Shown: in pieces, positions 53,399-64,000 of the stretch
How the letters are laid out: the number at the start of each line of letters is the position of its first letter
Position numbering within the stretch: the stretch's first letter is position 1
DNA from: Argopecten irradians
Lineage: Eukaryota; Mollusca; Bivalvia; Pectinida; Pectinidae
Reading direction: 5' to 3'
Assembly (NCBI RefSeq): GCF_041381155.1
Contig: NC_091147.1
Span: 7,772,837 to 7,836,836, forward strand
Length of the DNA: 64,000 nt
Translations under genes and position numbers: made by a program
Notes under the pieces: model-generated
What the model was told of the DNA's origin: nothing
Databases searched by the model: none
The model's input: only the letters and a program-made list of their open reading frames with translations

Positions 53399-56300
53399 GC
53401 CCTATCTGCAGAGCAATTATGGAACTAGCATTTCTTGATAAAAAAAGGTGATGTGAACTGCCATGTGCATTAGTATCTTCATAACAATGACAATGGAAAA
53501 CTGTCGTGTAAGAGAAATAATGATTATTCACGATACACCATACCCAATACAAGTAAGATTCTGGAATATCTTCGAATCTTCAGTGCAGTTCAGTCAAGGG
53601 CGGGAAAGGCTCGATACGACTTCGTTATTTGCGAACTATTATCCAATGGTCGTACATCACGAGATACATGTAGATCTGACATTTTGACGAGACCTCAGTG
53701 AGGGGCAGCCATCGGTAACAATGTCTAATAAAAGATAACTTACTGCCATTCAAGATTTTCTTATTCCTATTGAAATATTGATCATGGTGTTGGCAGCCAA
53801 TGCTGACTGTCAGAGACAGAGGATGTCTTATGAATGAAGATAGTCTAAACAGAGTCAAAACCTCACAATGGAAAAGCTAAAAACCTTTTTTGGACGACTA
53901 GTATTTCACAGGCATTTACAAAGGCAAATATATCTAGATGATACGAGGATATTGTACGATGCTATCGACGCTATACATGTACATATATACTATAATGCGG
54001 TTATTTGAATTCTTTATTCAATGACGACATTCTTTTGCAGTATGATTCATGCAATAAGTGAATGAAAGAATTGCACCATGCACTCCAATTGAATGGTAAG
54101 GAATAATCTAGTATCATTTTGTCATATCTTCATAATCTGTTAACAGGAAAAAACACTGATGGGGTTAGGTTTAAACATTTGATATACCTCACTGCCATAA
54201 ACGGCGACGAAATTTGGATAAATGATCATCGATTATAATATTGAAAAGATTTAAGCGACTGTCGCTTAGATCATTACAGATAAAGATGTGCATTGTCGAG
54301 TCAGGCTTGCGAAAATGTCATTATTAAGTACTCAAAAGTTGTTTCGGAGTGGCATTGATTAGACTAGTCTTTAGTATAATACGCTACCTTTACAACTGAC
54401 ATTACAGCAAAAGGTATCTAAACAATTATCTAAATGGACCGTCGATTGGACGATCGACTCATTTAGAAAATATATTTAAAAGACTGGTTGTACCATTTAT
54501 AAATTGTGTCTGTAAATGTGATATCAATGCAGTCGGTTAAGCTTGGCGTCCGTGTCAAAGATTAATCTTTATTTTATAATTCATGAGTACCAAATACCTG
54601 TGGAATACATGTGTTGTTTTCGCTGAACATGTATTTGATGGTCTCGTTCATGAAGAACTTGGGTTAGGGTGACGTTTTATTACCGAATAAGGTCAAATAA
54701 GGTCTATCTTCTATAGTGCAATCCCAATGACACACCAGACACTTTCAAATGCATAGCTTAAGGGCAGCAGCGTCATCCTAACGCCAAATTTACAGCGGTT
54801 AGATAAGAATTTAAGTCCAAAATTCTTTAAAGCAACGTGAGTTTGGTTGTATTGGTGATTGTATCCAACATATCATTTATACATGTACACATATATCAAA
54901 GCTACATAGTGAGATGCTTCAAAGTATAGTCATTTCATGTAGAGAAGTTAGTATTTGCTTTGAATCATCCCTATATCAAAAAAAGATACTACCATTCCCA
55001 TGCAAATTATGGGACTATGGAAACTAAACCACCAATGGAACTGAACCTGTTTTACATATATCGGACCTATATATAAATCTTACCTCAGTGGAATTCCCCA
55101 CCAGGCTACACTGTAACAGTTGCGGATGTTGCGGTTTTGTCCTATATTGTAATGCAGGTGAAGAATCGTACTTCATAACGAACACGTTTACCATTAATAA
55201 CAGCTGATTTAGAACCTTCTCACGTTAACATAGTAACACTTTCATCTTCGTGGTGAGTCAACATAGCCTTTACAAATTTCGGTATGACCCTTTGAATCTT
55301 AAAAAGGTATTCTGGTCTTTGCCGTTTTCATGCTTAACATCCGCATACGTAACTAGCATGCACCAAAAGCCAACGAAAGTTACTACAAGAATTAATAACA
55401 AAATCAATGTTTTATAAATAGAACATATCAAATTATATGAATCTGTATATGATATGTTGGAAGGTATTAGCTCTAAGCAAATTCGCTCGAAAAGAAGCAC
55501 ACTTATATGATAAAAACTGAAATTGAACAATAAAACTCTAATTTTTATTCATATTTCTGAAATAAAACTATACAGAGAGAACACAAACAGTCGTCCGGGA
55601 GGAATGACCGCTTACAAAGCTAGCCAAATACACGTTTCGATGTAGTTATCAAAGGAAGAAATCATCTATACTACAGCGACATATAGTCTGATTAGTGAAA
55701 TCATTTTCATGACTTAAGGTGCAGCTATCAAGGAAAGACATCATTTTAAATAAAGCAACATTATTTGGGGAAATGATTTCTTTCACTTCTGCGCCGAGTC
55801 ATCAATTGAATATTGTAAAAATAGGAAGTTTATATAGCTTCAAGTTTCCTTCTGAAATATAGATTTTGTTTATATAAGGAGATTCGTCACAATAGTATGA
55901 CGTTATAATCATTATTCGGGCGACACAATCAGACCGGTATGACACACGTCCGTCTCAGGGATAAGGACATTGACCACTGTCCTTGTAAAGTGGTTATTGT
56001 TACAATGGTCGGGTGAATGTTCGACAGCTACAGACGTTATAATTTCAGGGTTACTGGATCACATTAAGTGCCAATGAACTCGTACATTAGTAGAAAATGA
56101 AATACAAAACGTACCTCTATATGGATTTGCCTTACAAAGTTAGCTTTGCATAGGATCTAAAGAATAGTTTTGTATTTTCAATGTGTTGATTTAAACTGTC
56201 ACAGCTACTTTTATTACTAGGTAAACATGTTAGACAAATACGTAAATCAAAGCTTGACTTGAAGTTGATGTGTCTCTTTGTTGCTTATGATAATCACTTA

Positions 56301-57570
56301 AGCTTTCCATTCTTTAGATAACAGACCACAGCCAGCGCTGATCCTGTAAGATAGCATGTAACACACGAATGTTAAACAATGGAAATGCATTAGACCGCGT
56401 ACGTACAACCCTCATTGACCACTTATTGTTATCATCTTTCAAACTGACCGGTATACTGACCTGTAATAGAGTGACCGGCCTTAAACGACCTTAGTCGTTA
56501 AACAAATTCCTCTAATCCACCAAAATCTGACTTGTCGCCAGAATGTCAAATTTATACCCCTGATCGGGCAAATAAGGCCTTTTAATTAGTAATAACTCCA
56601 TTAATAGGGGACTTTGAACGTCCGTAAAGCCCCTATATAGTTTACACAACTCCACATTATGGGTTCTGTGTACAGAATTTTATCAAAATCTGTCTGGTAG
56701 TTTAGGAGGAGTTTGCCAGGGTTTGGCTGTAAAATCTTAGACCCCGGAACCATAAATTCTTGTATTGGCAATATATCATTGTAGATGGGAATGGTAGTCT
56801 ATATTGTTACGACAACTAGTAAATGATCTCGGTGTTTGTATCACGATATCTCGTAAATCACGTATTTGTGGACTTGATAATGGCCAGTTTGTGTATTGGA
56901 CCCACTCCATCCGTGACAGAGTGTAAATGTCAAAGTCAGCCGATCTTTACAATTGAACCTTGGGGATAATACACTTACGGAACTCAAGTTTATCATCGTA
57001 TTCCAGCGCAATTTATTGTATAAATATGTTTTCGGGAAGTGACTTTCATGTACGGGCAGTTATTTGAAATTTCTTTTCTTACAAATAAACTCATTAATGG
57101 TATCTTTATTGACTTATTTTTCCAAGACGTTTTTGCTCCCTTGTTTTTTTGAGATTGTATCGACATACGGCGGTGTATCAAATATATCTCAAGGATTCGT
57201 GATGTACGTTAAAAAGATAAACGATGAAATAGTTTGTCTCCACTATAATACATACTGTTGAGATGGACAATATTGTATGCAGAAAAGTTCCATTGCATCA
57301 CTTTGGTTTGATGAAAAAATGAAAAATAAAGATAACAAAGGAAAAGAATATTGATTGCATGTTTGTAGATTTTCTGTGTGGAGACTCATGAGTCCAATGC
57401 CTCTATTACATGAGACATAATGAAGCCATTTTTCAGCTTTCAAGCTGTCACTTGTCCAACAACAAAAAGAAAACAATACGTTTCTATTAAAACTTTCATT
57501 TAAGCAGTATAACCATGGCGATAATAAATGTATTTTACCATCACAAAGTTAAAAATGAATATAAATTTCG
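53399..57570. other. Intergenic, gene-free
   Basis: No convincing gene. A minus-strand frame (55,270-55,530) holds one strongly hydrophobic stretch (LILLLILVVTFVGFWCMLV) but has no exon borders or partners that I can support. Confidence 0.5.
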
Positions 57571-57574
57571 GTCG

Positions 57575-57865
57575 ATTCCGACTAGACATACAGGGAGGAG
57601 GACGACGACTGGTTCGCCCGTTGTCAGTGTAATGTGACCGAGTGGGGTGTGTTGCTTGGTGTCTTCGGCAGCATGCTTCAGTGATATAGCACTATAAAAA
57701 GTGCAAGAGATCCACTATACAAGAAGACGCAACACGAACAAACCGCAGTCTCCCAAAAATCGAACCTCGCACTACACACGCTACACACTGGATACATGGG
57801 AGGCCGTCCTTGCATGACCCTGGCTGTTAATAGGACCTTAATTGATTAATCAAACAAAAAACACC
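57575..57865 (+). mobile_element. Family A element, 3' half
   Basis: Starts abruptly at 'catacagggaggaggacgac' and runs through 'ggtgtcttcggcagcatgct', 'acatgggaggccgtccttgc' and 'ttaataggaccttaattgat' to a CAAA tail. The 5' half is missing, typical of 5' truncation during target-primed insertion. Confidence 0.85.
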
Positions 57866-57902
57866 TTGATAGATCAACTCTTTTTATGGTATTCATAGCT
57901 TA

Positions 57903-58115
57903 GGTTGGGTTTGGTTAGTTTAATGTCTTATGAGAAGTTTGTGTCAATTAAGGACGTGCCAATTTTTGATGGAAGAAAGGACATCCTTAGAAAACTCACT
58001 GGCAAGCAAGTAGTATCTGGTAACTACGCCATCTGAGATTCGAAAACGAACGCGACTACGAGATTCAAGGCTAATAGAAATGTATGGGATATCTTAACCA
58101 CTCCGCCATCGCGAC
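57903..58115 (-). mobile_element. tRNA-derived SINE
   Basis: The minus strand starts GTCGCGATGGCGGAGTGGTT, the first 20 bases of a serine/leucine-type tRNA with an A box (TGGCGGAGTGG). A B-box-like GTTTTCGAATCTC follows at 58,035-58,047. After the head comes an unrelated body and a 3' end 'ggcacgtccttaattgac...aagacattaaactaacc' that resembles the family A tail. The head has decayed pairing, so it is not a working tRNA. Confidence 0.7.
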
Positions 58116-58237
58116 CCCTTTCGAAAAGTTCACACCTTTGTAGTACGTCACAATTATATAACCTAAGCAATAGTACCATACCAGGTGGCACTGTCTAGAG
58201 TACAGCCATATTGCTATGTTCAACGTGACGGATACAC

Positions 58238-59954
58238 TCAAGACCTGACATGGAGACACTCCAGACCTGACACGGAGACACTCAATGCCCGACATGGAGA
58301 CACTCCAGACCATGCACGGAGACATTCCAGACCTGACACGGAGACACTCCAGGCCCGACATGGAGACACTCTAGGCCCGGCACGGATACACTCCAGACCT
58401 GACACGGAGACACTCCAGGCCCGACATGGAGACACTCTAGGCCCGGCATGGAGACACTCCAGACCTAACACGGAGACACTCCAGACCTGACACGAAGACA
58501 CTCCAGACCCGGCACGGAGACACTCCAGGCCTGGCACAAAAATACTCCAGACCTGACATGGAGACACTCCAGACCCGGCACGGAGACACTCCAGACCTGA
58601 CATGGAGACACTCCAGGTCTGGCACAAAGACACTCCAGACCTAACACGAAGACACTCCATACCTGGCACGGAAACACTCCAAACCTGGCACGGAGACACT
58701 ACAGAACCGACACAGAGACAATCCATGCCTGGCATGAAGACGGCACGGAGACACTCTAGACCTGACATATAGACACTTCAGACCTGACATGAAGACAACC
58801 CCGGCCTGGCACGGAGACACTCCAAGCCTGGCACGAAGACACTCCAGGCCTGGCACGGAGACACTCCAGGCCTGGCACGGAGACACTCTAGGCCTGGCAC
58901 TGAGACACTCCAGACCTGCCTGTAACGGAGTATGGAGACATGCCCTTGCACAGGAGATACTCCAGACCTGACCACAGATACCAGTCATACACTCCAAGCC
59001 CAGGACAATGGAGACATTCCAGACCATACGAGACTCCAGACTGACACGGAGACACCCAGACCTGACCGGAAGGACACTCCACTGGACGGACCAGACCACG
59101 GAGACACTCCAGAACCCTGGAGACACTCCCAGATCTGACATGACTCCACTGCATCCTCCCCCCCCCGCCCCACCCCCCGCCCCCCCCGTGCATCCCCTCC
59201 CGCCCCCCTACCCCAAGACACTCCAAACCTGGCACGGAAGACATTCCAGACCCGACAATTGAGACACTCCAGACACAGACACGCCCTCCACCCACCCCCC
59301 CCCCCCCCCTTCACCCCCCCCATACACCCTGAGACATGCACCCCCCCGGCCACACTGATACCGCACCTCGGCGCCGCCCATCCCTCTCCCCCCCCCGACC
59401 CCCACCCCCTCCCCCAGACCCGACATGAGACACCGCCCCCCGGCGCATCCCCCCCCCCCCCCCCCGAAGTCCGCCCCCCCCCCCTTAATTTTGTCCAGAC
59501 TCCTGACTGACATGAAAACACTCCAGACCTCGGCACGGAGACATTCCACTCCGACCCGACACGAAGACACTCCAGACCTGACATGGAGACACTCCAGACC
59601 TGACATGGAGACACTCCAGACCTGACACGGAGACACCCCAGACCTGACACGGAGACACTCCAGACCTGACAAGGAGACATTCCAGACCCGACATTGAGAC
59701 ACTCCAGACCAGACACGAGACACTCCAGACCCGACATGGAGACACTCCAGATCTGACATGAAAACACTCCAGACTCGGCACGGAGAAATTCCATGCCTGG
59801 TACAGAGACACTCGAGGCCTGACACGGAGACACTCCAGACCTGACATGGAGACACTCCAGACCCGGCACGAAGACACTCCAGACCTGACACGGAGACACT
59901 CCAGACCTGACAAGGAGACGATCCAGACCTGTCACGGTGACACTCCAGACCTGG
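58238..59954. repeat. 22-bp minisatellite, two blocks split by a C-rich tract
   Basis: Unit 'gacacggagacactccagac' plus two bases, period 22, with frequent C/T and A/G variation. Block 1 is about 58,238-59,145 and block 2 about 59,215-59,290 and 59,515-59,954. Because 22 leaves a remainder of one when divided by three, all frames read the same 22-residue repeat, which explains the long stacked open frames here. Confidence 0.95.
59150..59490. repeat. Extreme C-rich tract (G-rich on the minus strand)
   Basis: Many runs of 6-14 C separated by A, G or T. It includes remnants of the 22-bp unit ('cattccagacccgacaattg'). The minus strand has dense G runs compatible with G-quadruplex formation. Sequence quality may be poor in such runs. 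Confidence 0.9.
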
Positions 59955-60679
59955 TGTTTGTTGTGACAGACAACTTCGTTATAGTCAAGGATGGGTCCTG
60001 ATACTTGTGTTTGGCGACTGTCAGCGACAGCTTCAAAATGTTCGTGTATGAGAGTCTTTAGGACAGATCTCAGGTCCGGGAGGGACAATAAAACTGGAGT
60101 ATACGACCTCGGAATAAGTGGGATTGGACTGGGAAACGGAATCGTTATCACAAAAAACGATTGTGTGTAAAAGACTTATCGCCCAGATCTAGCATTCTTA
60201 TGGTTTCTCATCCTTTGTAATCATGGCATGTCACTGAATAACCGACATGGAAATCAATTGCAGTTTTTAAGAGATCACAGTACATGTCAGCAAAACAGGT
60301 TAATATGATCAGGCAATAGGAAACTTTCATTTCATTTAGTCTTAATTTCAATAATGGTTGCGTTGACAAATAGTGATTTCCAATATCTTCTTAATGTACT
60401 AGTTTATACTCCTTTTGTATTAAAGTTGAAGACTTGAATTATGTGGTAATTACTTGGTTGTTTTAAATGTTCACTAAGTTCACTTGTGTAATTAAATATT
60501 ATTAGTATTTGTTATGTTTGCTGTCTAAATGACATTTTGACACATTTAATGACGGCCACATGTTTAAAGAGCACCCATCTGTCCTCTAAGCATATGCTAT
60601 TTTCCATATTTTAAGTAGGATTTCAAATTATTTAGACTTGATCCATTACCTTAATTTCAAGCAACGCCGCACTGAGGTA

Positions 60680-60745
60680 CATGTAGGATGTTAGAATTAT
60701 GCCTGCTGCCCACTGCATAATCGTAAAAGGCGACATCTTTTAGTT
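60680..60745 (+). mobile_element. Family A 5'-end fragment
   Basis: 'gttagaattatgcctgctgc' then 'cactgcataatcgtaaaaggcgac' matches the element's 5' end; the sequence departs afterwards. Confidence 0.7.
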
Positions 60746-61509
60746 ATAGTCTCTAACTGTGCTTATGCATTCTTTGTTTATATTTGTCAGTGTCCATTAG
60801 CTACTGGTTCGATATTGGAAGATTTATTTTTTCTTGAGTGGCTCCATGAAATCCAGTATCACCTAGGACATGTGGTCAACATATTAAAACTATTCAATAT
60901 AGATTGAATCCATATCAAATGCTGACAAACAATTTCAGTCGTAGCCACGGAGACTACCAGATGACGTCATCAACCCATATAATATGTATATAGTGTGCCG
61001 AACAAATATTAAGTTAGACTTCGTCTGACTTTAAAACCATTTGTAAATATTGTATAAGACCATTAATTCTTTAGCTCTGTTTCGTAATAGTAAACCTCTA
61101 GGGACATGAAGTCGGCCTGTTAGCATTATAGTTTTACATAGACAACGTTTTGATATGTATTTCTTGAACATGCATTAATATATTACTTGCATGAGCAGTC
61201 TTCAATAAATTAATAGATCTGTGCGTGCAGTATCGGTAACAAGAAATATCTGAAGATTTGTTTCGCACGACCGTATCATATCTTACATCTGATTGATTGG
61301 ATACATATAATGTATGACAAGTTCTGTTTGTCGTCAGATTGCCGGCCGTGATACAGACATCCGCCACTAGACGGCGCTTCCTTTTCTCTCATCAGTACAC
61401 GCAAAAGATTATATATAATCAATCCCAATCCGGAATTGTACATTTAGGAAGTAACGAATCGCAATTTGCTTAATTGACAGAGAGTTCAAAATGAACAAAC
61501 TTTTTTTAC

Positions 61510-61592
61510 ACATGCATACATAGGAAGCCTTCCTTACATGTCCTTGGCTGTTAATATGACGTTCATTAATTATAATCAAACAAGCAAAAAAT
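61510..61592 (+). mobile_element. Family A 3'-end fragment with tail
   Basis: 'catacataggaagccttcct', 'tccttggctgttaatatgac', 'gttcattaat' and a CAAAC/CAAGC-rich tail. Confidence 0.75.
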
Positions 61593-62998
61593 CATTCTGT
61601 ACACATGCAGATAGTGAGATGAGATGGTTATGCGAATTTGAGATTGCGTTAATGTGTCAATACTTCCATCATAGTGCTAATCCACGTACACGTACAGCAA
61701 TCATAGGGTTATAAATATTATAGTAATGGTTAGAAATGTAATGATACGTATTGTGTATTGCTTGAAACATTTGGTATGTGGAACTTTGCAGCGCTTCAAT
61801 ATTGATTGAATCCGATTAAAGGGAATACATATCGCCTAAATGACGACAATGATTGCAAGAGTCGATAATACGCTGTACATAATAAACAGATGCATGAACG
61901 AAGTGTTGTTTTTATTTATCTTTCAAATCGATCACACAAGTACGGGGTGTATTTTTTTTTATTTCAATATCATTGTGTACGACATACGTCAAATGTAGAC
62001 CACACAGGATGGCAATAGAGAAAACATTTTATCGTCTTAGATTTGATGAAGTACTAATCACATGAAATTCTCTTTGTGTTTACGCTGCGTGTTACAAATT
62101 TCTTTTTGTTTACATATTGATGGAATCAAAAACAAGATCTCTGATAATCAGATTACGTTCATGTGAATTAATTCCTATCAAGCCAAGGAAACAGATTCAC
62201 TGTCGATACTTATTGGTGTTTCTTGTTTACTCCTGATTTCATCTCGTGAGAAAAGTTACGCATCACGCTAGGGGTGACGTCATACTCAAAACAAGACTGA
62301 TTCGGTATGAATCATGACCGATATCGATGCTGTGTCACTGATAAAGATTCAACGCCCATAGTAGAGCTGTTATGTCGATGTCTAGAACTATGTTGGGGTT
62401 TTTTTCTTTTGAATATAGGGAGTAATAACACTATCCGGAAAAAATCATAAGATCTACATGTAAATTTCCATAATCGTCTTTAGGACAATATTGTCAATAG
62501 CCAATTATTTGTCAGTACATAACATGAGGAAGTCTTCTCGACCTCTTTTATAATGAAAAAACAAATCAGAAATCGAGTTTCAGAAATAAAACGGACCCAT
62601 TCAACATTGTCTGAAGACCATTTGGTATCGCCAAATTGTGTCACCGTTCGACACAGTACAACTCTTAAAGTCTTCTGTATAGTTCAACAGAAATCAAAAG
62701 TTACACACCAATAAAAATCAGTGAGGTTTAGAACTAGAAACAGAACAGTGTAGATGGGACAATAGAACAAGGGCAAGGCCATTAACAAAACAAGACTCGC
62801 CTTTCTGAAATATTGATGACTTAGTCAGAAGATTACCTTCGTGTTACCACTAGGTCAATGTTCTGTTGTAAGCTGTTTATCACTAAAGGAAACAAAATTG
62901 ATTTTAAATTGTATTACCGTGTATATCAAATTCTAGAGCAACGCCAGGCTAACAACGAAAATCTTATATATACATAGCTCAATATCAAAACTAACAAG

Positions 62999-63055
62999 CT
63001 ACTGTGACTGCAATACTTGGCGGTAGTACTGTGACTGCAATACTAGGCAGTAGTA
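62999..63055. repeat. 28-bp direct duplication
   Basis: 'tactgtgactgcaatact-gg' followed by 'cggta/cagta' occurs twice in tandem. Confidence 0.85.
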
Positions 63056-63124
63056 TATAACTCCATGTGGTTTGGTTATATGGTATAACTTCTGAATGAA
63101 GACCTAATATATCTACAGTATGTT

Positions 63125-63220
63125 GGGGTATGGTTTGGGAGGCTGCGGTATATTCGTGTTTGATCTCCTTGTAATACTCTTGTCCTTTTTGTAGTGCTAA
63201 CTCTCTGAAGACATGGAACA
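63125..63220 (-). mobile_element. Family A internal fragment (diverged)
   Basis: 'gtttgggaggctgcggtata', 'ttcgtgtttgatctccttgt', 'ctcttgtcctttttgtagtg' and 'ctgaagacatgg' match the middle-to-3' part in minus orientation. Confidence 0.6.
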
Positions 63221-64000
63221 AAAAGAAACTCACTAAGTCACATTTCAGATGTTCATGTTGTCGCTCGTTCAATGCCTACTAAAGTCAAAACTATCCACTA
63301 AACCTGCATACTTCGAAGCACAAGCACATTTAAAGGACGACAGAAAATAATCGGTTGATGGAAAAGCATGTTGTTATTTCATAAAACGATCAATAACCGC
63401 AGACTGCAATGTGATAAGTTTACACAGCACACTAATATTGAGACTGTCTAGCAATACCCAGGCTCGTGGCCATGTTGGACGACGGCCATCGATCTGTCCC
63501 GACTTTGGTGGCTCGCTGTACATTTACATAGATACTAGTGGCTAAGTTAATAACACTGGCGTGTTTACACTAGTAAAAAAGAACGTCTTTTCGTTACTTC
63601 CATACCTACTGACAAAGGAAAGTGCTAAAGCGTTTTACGGCATCCTAACAATGTCTGTGTTGTGATGGAGTTTGCGGGACGGCCGATAAGTAATCAAACT
63701 TGATAATCGATACGGCAGCAGGAATGTACGTGAACTGATACCAGTAACGCCGGATGGAAATTAGCACGCCTGGTCGCCACAAACTTGCGATGTTCTTTTC
63801 AAACGTTCTGTGGCGTGCTGATGCTGGTTCTCACTAATGCCTATGTTCCAAATGTATCCTTGGCATTACGTTAGTTCGGTCAAAGAGGGAATGGTTCCTG
63901 TCCAGGGACTAATATTTTCCATATAAAGACCGATATCGTTCCCACCACGTACCCATTCACCGGCTATTGATGCAAATGTACTGACGCAAGGTCGAGGTAA

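Larger units (their letters stand above)
59955..64000. other. Intergenic, gene-free right end
   Basis: Only family A fragments (60,680; 61,510; 63,125) and a 28-bp duplication (62,999-63,055) stand out. The last 600 bases are somewhat GC-richer, but I see no exon. Confidence 0.5.

Noticed and set aside
55270..55530. Type II membrane protein start
   Set aside because: One hydrophobic stretch in AT-rich DNA. No downstream exons in the expected direction and no recognisable family.
58035..58115. Functional tRNA gene
   Set aside because: The first 20 bases look like tRNA-Ser/Leu, but the anticodon arm and acceptor pairing are lost and a SINE body follows.
58985..60151. 388-codon minus-strand frame rich in MSGLECLRV/SGVSPCQVWSV
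   Set aside because: It reads a 22-bp minisatellite whose three frames give the same repeat. Parallel long frames exist in other registers and on the other strand, and it runs through the poly-C tract.

Overview
The window looks like AT-rich animal nuclear DNA. Protein-coding information sits in short GT-AG exons separated by long introns, two tRNA genes end in T runs on the RNA strand, and much of the rest is dispersed repeats, minisatellites and duplications. The protein types (membrane-anchored GH31 glucosidase, furin-activated matrix metalloproteinase) and the abundant short repeat ending in TTAATAGGACGTTAA plus a CAAA-rich tail suggest a marine mollusc, most likely a bivalve. That assignment is inference from memory of such genomes, not a database match.

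Layout. 1-6.2 kb: 5' part of a minus-strand GH31 alpha-glucosidase (eight coding exons, 434 residues visible; the catalytic part lies off the left edge). 6.2-13.5 kb: no firm gene; a 66-bp minisatellite, repeat fragments, and one weak MAM-like exon candidate near 8.3-8.6 kb. 13.6-29.7 kb: a complete minus-strand matrix metalloproteinase of 11 coding exons and 570 residues. All splice phases agree, and it has a signal peptide, variant cysteine switch, furin site, zinc-binding catalytic domain, Pro/Thr-rich hinge, four-blade hemopexin domain and a C-terminal hydrophobic tail suggesting a GPI anchor. 29.7-40.9 kb: gene-poor, with a near-identical 1.57-kb tandem duplication and a MITE-like element. 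40.9-41.8 kb: two identical tRNA-Ser(TGA) genes. 42.3-43 kb: a CpG-rich patch with paired CCAAT boxes and an orphan GTPase-like exon. 43.7-49 kb: nested repeats, including a ~1.07-kb palindrome, a LINE 3' remnant and several copies of the dispersed element called family A here. 49.7-53.4 kb: a family A copy carrying about 80 tandem 41-bp units. 53.4-57.6 kb: nothing convincing. 57.6-60 kb: a family A fragment, a tRNA-derived SINE and a 22-bp minisatellite split by an extreme C-rich tract. 60-64 kb: only repeat fragments.

The two main genes are unrelated in function and simply adjacent on one strand. One encodes a digestive-type membrane carbohydrase, the other a pericellular matrix protease. 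I see no operon-like or defence-type system. The most unusual content is repeat biology: a minisatellite born inside a mobile element with higher-order structure, a long foldback, a fresh segmental duplication, and nested retroelements.
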